A stretch of 64,000 nt of DNA, from assembly GCA_002841295.1 (NCBI GenBank), contig PHEU01000003.1:1-64000 (forward strand). The letters are read 5' to 3'. The notes under the pieces are model-generated. The model worked only from the letters and a program-made list of their open reading frames with translations, had not been told where the DNA came from and did no database searches. The translations under genes were made by a program, and so were the position numbers. Shown in pieces: positions 61,662-64,000 of this stretch (within the stretch, counting starts at the first letter, position 1; the number at the start of each line of letters is the position of its first letter). This DNA comes from Actinobacteria bacterium HGW-Actinobacteria-6. GTDB taxonomy: Bacteria; Actinomycetota; Coriobacteriia; Anaerosomatales; Anaerosomataceae.

Positions 61662-62993
61662 CTACTCCCGCGTTCGCGCCTCTGCCAGCGCTTTTCGCGC
61701 GGCGATGGCGTTCTCTCTCGGCACCATGAGGCGGATCGTCTCGGCAGCACCGTAGGCCGGCATGCCGGGAGACCCGAAGATCGGTGGCGGGTCGATCACG
61801 GCCGGAATCCCCGCCGACTGCAGCACGCCGAGGTGGATTTGCAGCTGCATCGATCCGCCGTACCCCACGAGCCCGCCCTGTTCGGCAGTCTGGATAGTCA
61901 CCCACGCGGCTTCGTCCTCGGCTGGCCCGCTCTCAACCGCCGGCACGTACGGCTCAGGGAACTCCATTGGCTGGGGTCCGTCGTCGTCGCCAGCGCTCAC
62001 GGTTGCGCGCGTGAAACCGGGCACCGCACCGAGCACGCCGGTGATGCGCCCAAGCATGGCGCGCACAGCCGAAATCGCCGAGCCGTCGGGCATGGTGACC
62101 CTCGGGTCCACCTCAAGCAGCGGCACCACCACGAACGCCCGCTCAAGCATGCGCGGGTGCGGGATCGTGAGATCGGGGCGCACCCACTCTTCGTCGCCAA
62201 AGAGCAAGAGGTCCAAGTCGATCGTCCTCGGCCCATACCGTTCTTCGCGCACCCTGCCGAGGGAGTCCTCGATGCCCTGGAGCGCCTCCAGTAGCTGGTC
62301 GGCCTGAAGCTCGGTCGCCACGACCGCAACGGCGTTCGCGTACACCGGCTGCTCAACGCCGCCCCACGGCTCCGACTCGTACACGCGAGAGACCGCAAGG
62401 CCCTCGGTCGCCGGAATCTCGCCGATGGCACGAAGTGCCTCGGCCAGGTTCTCCGGTCTGTCGCCGAGGTTCGACCCAAGCCCGATGTACGCGAGCGTCT
62501 TGTGTCTTTGCTCCTCAAGCATCGGCCAGCCGAGAAGTGCCCGCCAGCCCTTGGGTGCCTCGTGCGCCCCGGATGCTATCGGGATGATTGGCGAATCCGG
62601 CCCGCGGACCGCAGCCTCGGCTGCCGCAAGCGCCTCGGGGTCGTCGACCCCGGACTCGTCCCACTGCGCCTCAGGCACGTCGTCCCAGGACTCATCGTCG
62701 GCGAAATCGGGCTGATCGACGATCTCACCAGGCTCCGCCCACGCAAGCTTCACGCCCGGAGGCGACTCTTCGCCTAGCAACTCACGGGCGGCGGCCAGCT
62801 CAGCTGCGACCACCTTCAGCTTGAAATGCGGGTTGCTGAAGATGCTCGTCACGCCAAGGCGGGAGTCGTACGGGTCCCATAGCACGCCGATTCCGGCCGC
62901 CGTGAGCTCCTCGGCCACAGCGCTCAGCATGATCGCGTCACCGGCGTTCTCAGCCACGATCACCCAATCAGGCATGTCCTCCCAAGAACTCAC
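61662..62993 (-). CDS. folK: HPPK (FolK) flanked by two DUF2007-like domains
   Basis: The 443-aa protein is about 2.7 times the usual HPPK length. Residues 8-75 ([22 protein letters not shown]) look like DUF2007. An acidic linker (85-130) follows. Residues 167-320 are a complete HPPK ([48 protein letters not shown]). After another linker, residues 363-440 form a second DUF2007-like unit. HPPK pyrophosphorylates 6-hydroxymethyl-dihydropterin in folate synthesis. GTG start overlaps the folP stop (GTGA). Confidence 0.88.
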   Translation of the reverse strand: MSSWEDMPDWVIVAENAGDAIMLSAVAEELTAAGIGVLWDPYDSRLGVTSIFSNPHFKLKVVAAELAAARELLGEESPPGVKLAWAEPGEIVDQPDFADDESWDDVPEAQWDESGVDDPEALAAAEAAVRGPDSPIIPIASGAHEAPKGWRALLGWPMLEEQRHKTLAYIGLGSNLGDRPENLAEALRAIGEIPATEGLAVSRVYESEPWGGVEQPVYANAVAVVATELQADQLLEALQGIEDSLGRVREERYGPRTIDLDLLLFGDEEWVRPDLTIPHPRMLERAFVVVPLLEVDPRVTMPDGSAISAVRAMLGRITGVLGAVPGFTRATVSAGDDDGPQPMEFPEPYVPAVESGPAEDEAAWVTIQTAEQGGLVGYGGSMQLQIHLGVLQSAGIPAVIDPPPIFGSPGMPAYGAAETIRLMVPRENAIAARKALAEARTRE

Positions 62994-63832
62994 GCGCTCT
63001 CTCCCTCGATCGCCCGCCACATGCGGAGCACCCGCACGGTCTCGTTCACGTCGTGGACCCGCACGATGTCGGCACCGTGCGCGGCCGACCACGCCGCTAT
63101 CGCGAGGCTGCCCTCAAGCCGCTGCTTGGGGTCGGGCTCATCAAGCACCATGCCGATGAGGCTCTTGCGCGACGAGCCCACAAGCACCGGATAGCCGTAC
63201 GCTGCAAGTTCGGGCAGCCGCCGCAGCAACTCCAGGTTCTGCTCGAGCGTCTTACCAAAGCCGATTCCCGGGTCGATACAGATGCGCTCGCGCGCAACGC
63301 CGAGCTCTTCCAGCGTGCGCGCCCTGCCGAGTAGGTAGCGACCGACCTCATCAGCCACGTCACCGTAGTGCGGCTCGGCCTGCATCGTCTTCGGCTCGCC
63401 CAGCATGTGCATGATCACAAGACCCGCATCACAGCCGAGAGCGACATCAAGCATCTCAGGGTCTCGGAAGCCCGAGACGTCGTTCACGATGCTCGCGCCT
63501 GCTTGGACCGCCGCGCGCGCGACGCTTGCATGACGGGTGTCCACCGAGACCGGCACGCCAAAGTCGCGGGCGAGTGTGCTCACAACGGGCCGCACCCGCG
63601 AGATCTCCTCGGCAGGTGAGACCTCGTCGGCACCGGGGCGCGTGGACTCCCCGCCTACGTCGATGATCGCGGCTCCGTCGGCAACCATCTGCCGACCGTG
63701 TTCAACCGCCAAGATGGGATCGTCGAACTCGCCACCGTCGGAGAAGGAATCGGGCGTGGCGTTCAGCACGCCCATAACGAGCGTGACATCAAGCGACAGC
63801 TCGAAGCGGCCACAGCGCCAGACCCGATCCAC
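62990..63832 (-). CDS. folP: Dihydropteroate synthase
   Basis: The 280-aa TIM-barrel enzyme has MGVLNATPDSFSDGG, DVGGESTRPGA, SVDTRHASVARAA, GASIVNDVSGF, IDPGIGFGKTLEQNLELL and the C-terminal VRVHDV. It couples p-aminobenzoate to the pterin. GTG start 5 nt after the folE stop. Confidence 0.96.
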   Translation of the reverse strand: MDRVWRCGRFELSLDVTLVMGVLNATPDSFSDGGEFDDPILAVEHGRQMVADGAAIIDVGGESTRPGADEVSPAEEISRVRPVVSTLARDFGVPVSVDTRHASVARAAVQAGASIVNDVSGFRDPEMLDVALGCDAGLVIMHMLGEPKTMQAEPHYGDVADEVGRYLLGRARTLEELGVARERICIDPGIGFGKTLEQNLELLRRLPELAAYGYPVLVGSSRKSLIGMVLDEPDPKQRLEGSLAIAAWSAAHGADIVRVHDVNETVRVLRMWRAIEGESA

Positions 63833-63837
63833 CTGCC

Positions 63838-64000
63838 CTACGCCCCCTTGATGAGCGACATCGCCTCGGCACGCGTTGCGATGTTCTTGGCGAAGATGCC
63901 GCGAACGGCAGAGGTCGTGGTGGTTGCACCAGGCTTCTGGACGCCGCGCATCGACATGCAGAGGTGCTCGGCCTCAATGACGACCATCACGCCCTGCGGA
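63838..64000 (-). CDS. folE: GTP cyclohydrolase I, C-terminal part (cut by window edge)
   Basis: Only the last 53 codons are inside the window: they include [19 protein letters not shown] and [11 protein letters not shown], the conserved zinc-ligand Cys and C-terminal motif of FolE. It makes dihydroneopterin triphosphate, the first pterin step, and starts beyond position 64000. Confidence 0.92.
   Translation of the reverse strand, partial: PQGVMVVIEAEHLCMSMRGVQKPGATTTTSAVRGIFAKNIATRAEAMSLIKGA

Noticed and set aside
1-64000. CRISPR array, insertion sequence, prophage or att site
   Set aside because: I saw no direct-repeat/spacer arrays, no transposase or integrase, and no terminal inverted repeats; the tRNA at the left edge has no repeated 3' end nearby.

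Overview
The window reads as chromosome of a GC-rich, anaerobic, respiring bacterium. The combination of genes points to a deep-branching actinobacterium, most plausibly class Coriobacteriia. The supporting genes are the siroheme-dependent (Ahb) heme pathway, cysteine-type CcmE, selenocysteine formate dehydrogenase, large multiheme cytochromes, CWB2 wall-binding repeats, and the MoxR/DUF58/DUF4129/DUF4350 cluster. This placement is inferred from gene content and is not proven. I see no insertion sequence, prophage, CRISPR array or rRNA. Almost every gene is on the minus strand and most are packed with 1-4 nt start/stop overlaps.

1-13.3 kb is heme and cytochrome c assembly. It starts with tRNA-Ala(CGC). 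Read in the direction of transcription, the genes then run ccmE-ccmF-ccmA-ccmB-ccmC-ccmD, a CcsA/HemX-like protein, precorrin-2 dehydrogenase/ferrochelatase and an SDR, followed by hemA-hemC-cobA/hemD-ahbC. Together they make uroporphyrinogen III, siroheme and Fe-coproporphyrin III, and move heme to apocytochromes. hemA and ccmE share a promoter layout: a -10 box, exactly 6 nt, then GTTCAGGCAAGC. The hemA leader also carries two interleaved 12-bp stems.

13.3-22.3 kb is mixed housekeeping: coaX; a CreB/CreC/CreD-like two-component and membrane protein set on the plus strand, with 11-bp direct repeats before creD; a YhaN/SbcD-type nuclease pair; and bioY behind a BirA-box-like operator. BirA itself, with its DNA-binding domain, is encoded at 53.7-54.6 kb.

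22.3-45.3 kb is a respiratory and surface-electron-transfer region. It encodes five multiheme c-type cytochromes with 14, 6, 20, 13 and 7 heme-binding motifs (60 in total), a b-type cytochrome, and a selenocysteine formate dehydrogenase whose gene contains an in-frame TGA followed by a SECIS hairpin. It also holds a Tat-exported catalytic subunit with its Fe-S partner, two NHL beta-propeller membrane proteins, a TPR protein, a lipoprotein, a polytopic membrane protein and a CWB2-anchored surface protein. The formate dehydrogenase leader (37.3-37.8 kb) holds a folded RNA followed by a strong intrinsic terminator. The cytochrome operon has a near-consensus promoter and a second folded leader. 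An almost identical dyad, TGTAACTCTAGTTACWATC, precedes both the formate dehydrogenase leader and the CWB2 gene.

45.3-64 kb holds an FKBP isomerase, the RDD/SpoIIM/DUF58/MoxR/DUF4350/DUF4129 envelope cluster interrupted by a VapBC toxin-antitoxin pair with its own palindromic operator, birA, dedA, and then panB-panC-nadA-nadB-nadC (pantothenate and NAD). It ends with folE-folP-folK, where FolK is fused to a DUF2007-like domain at each end. folE is cut by the right edge of the window.
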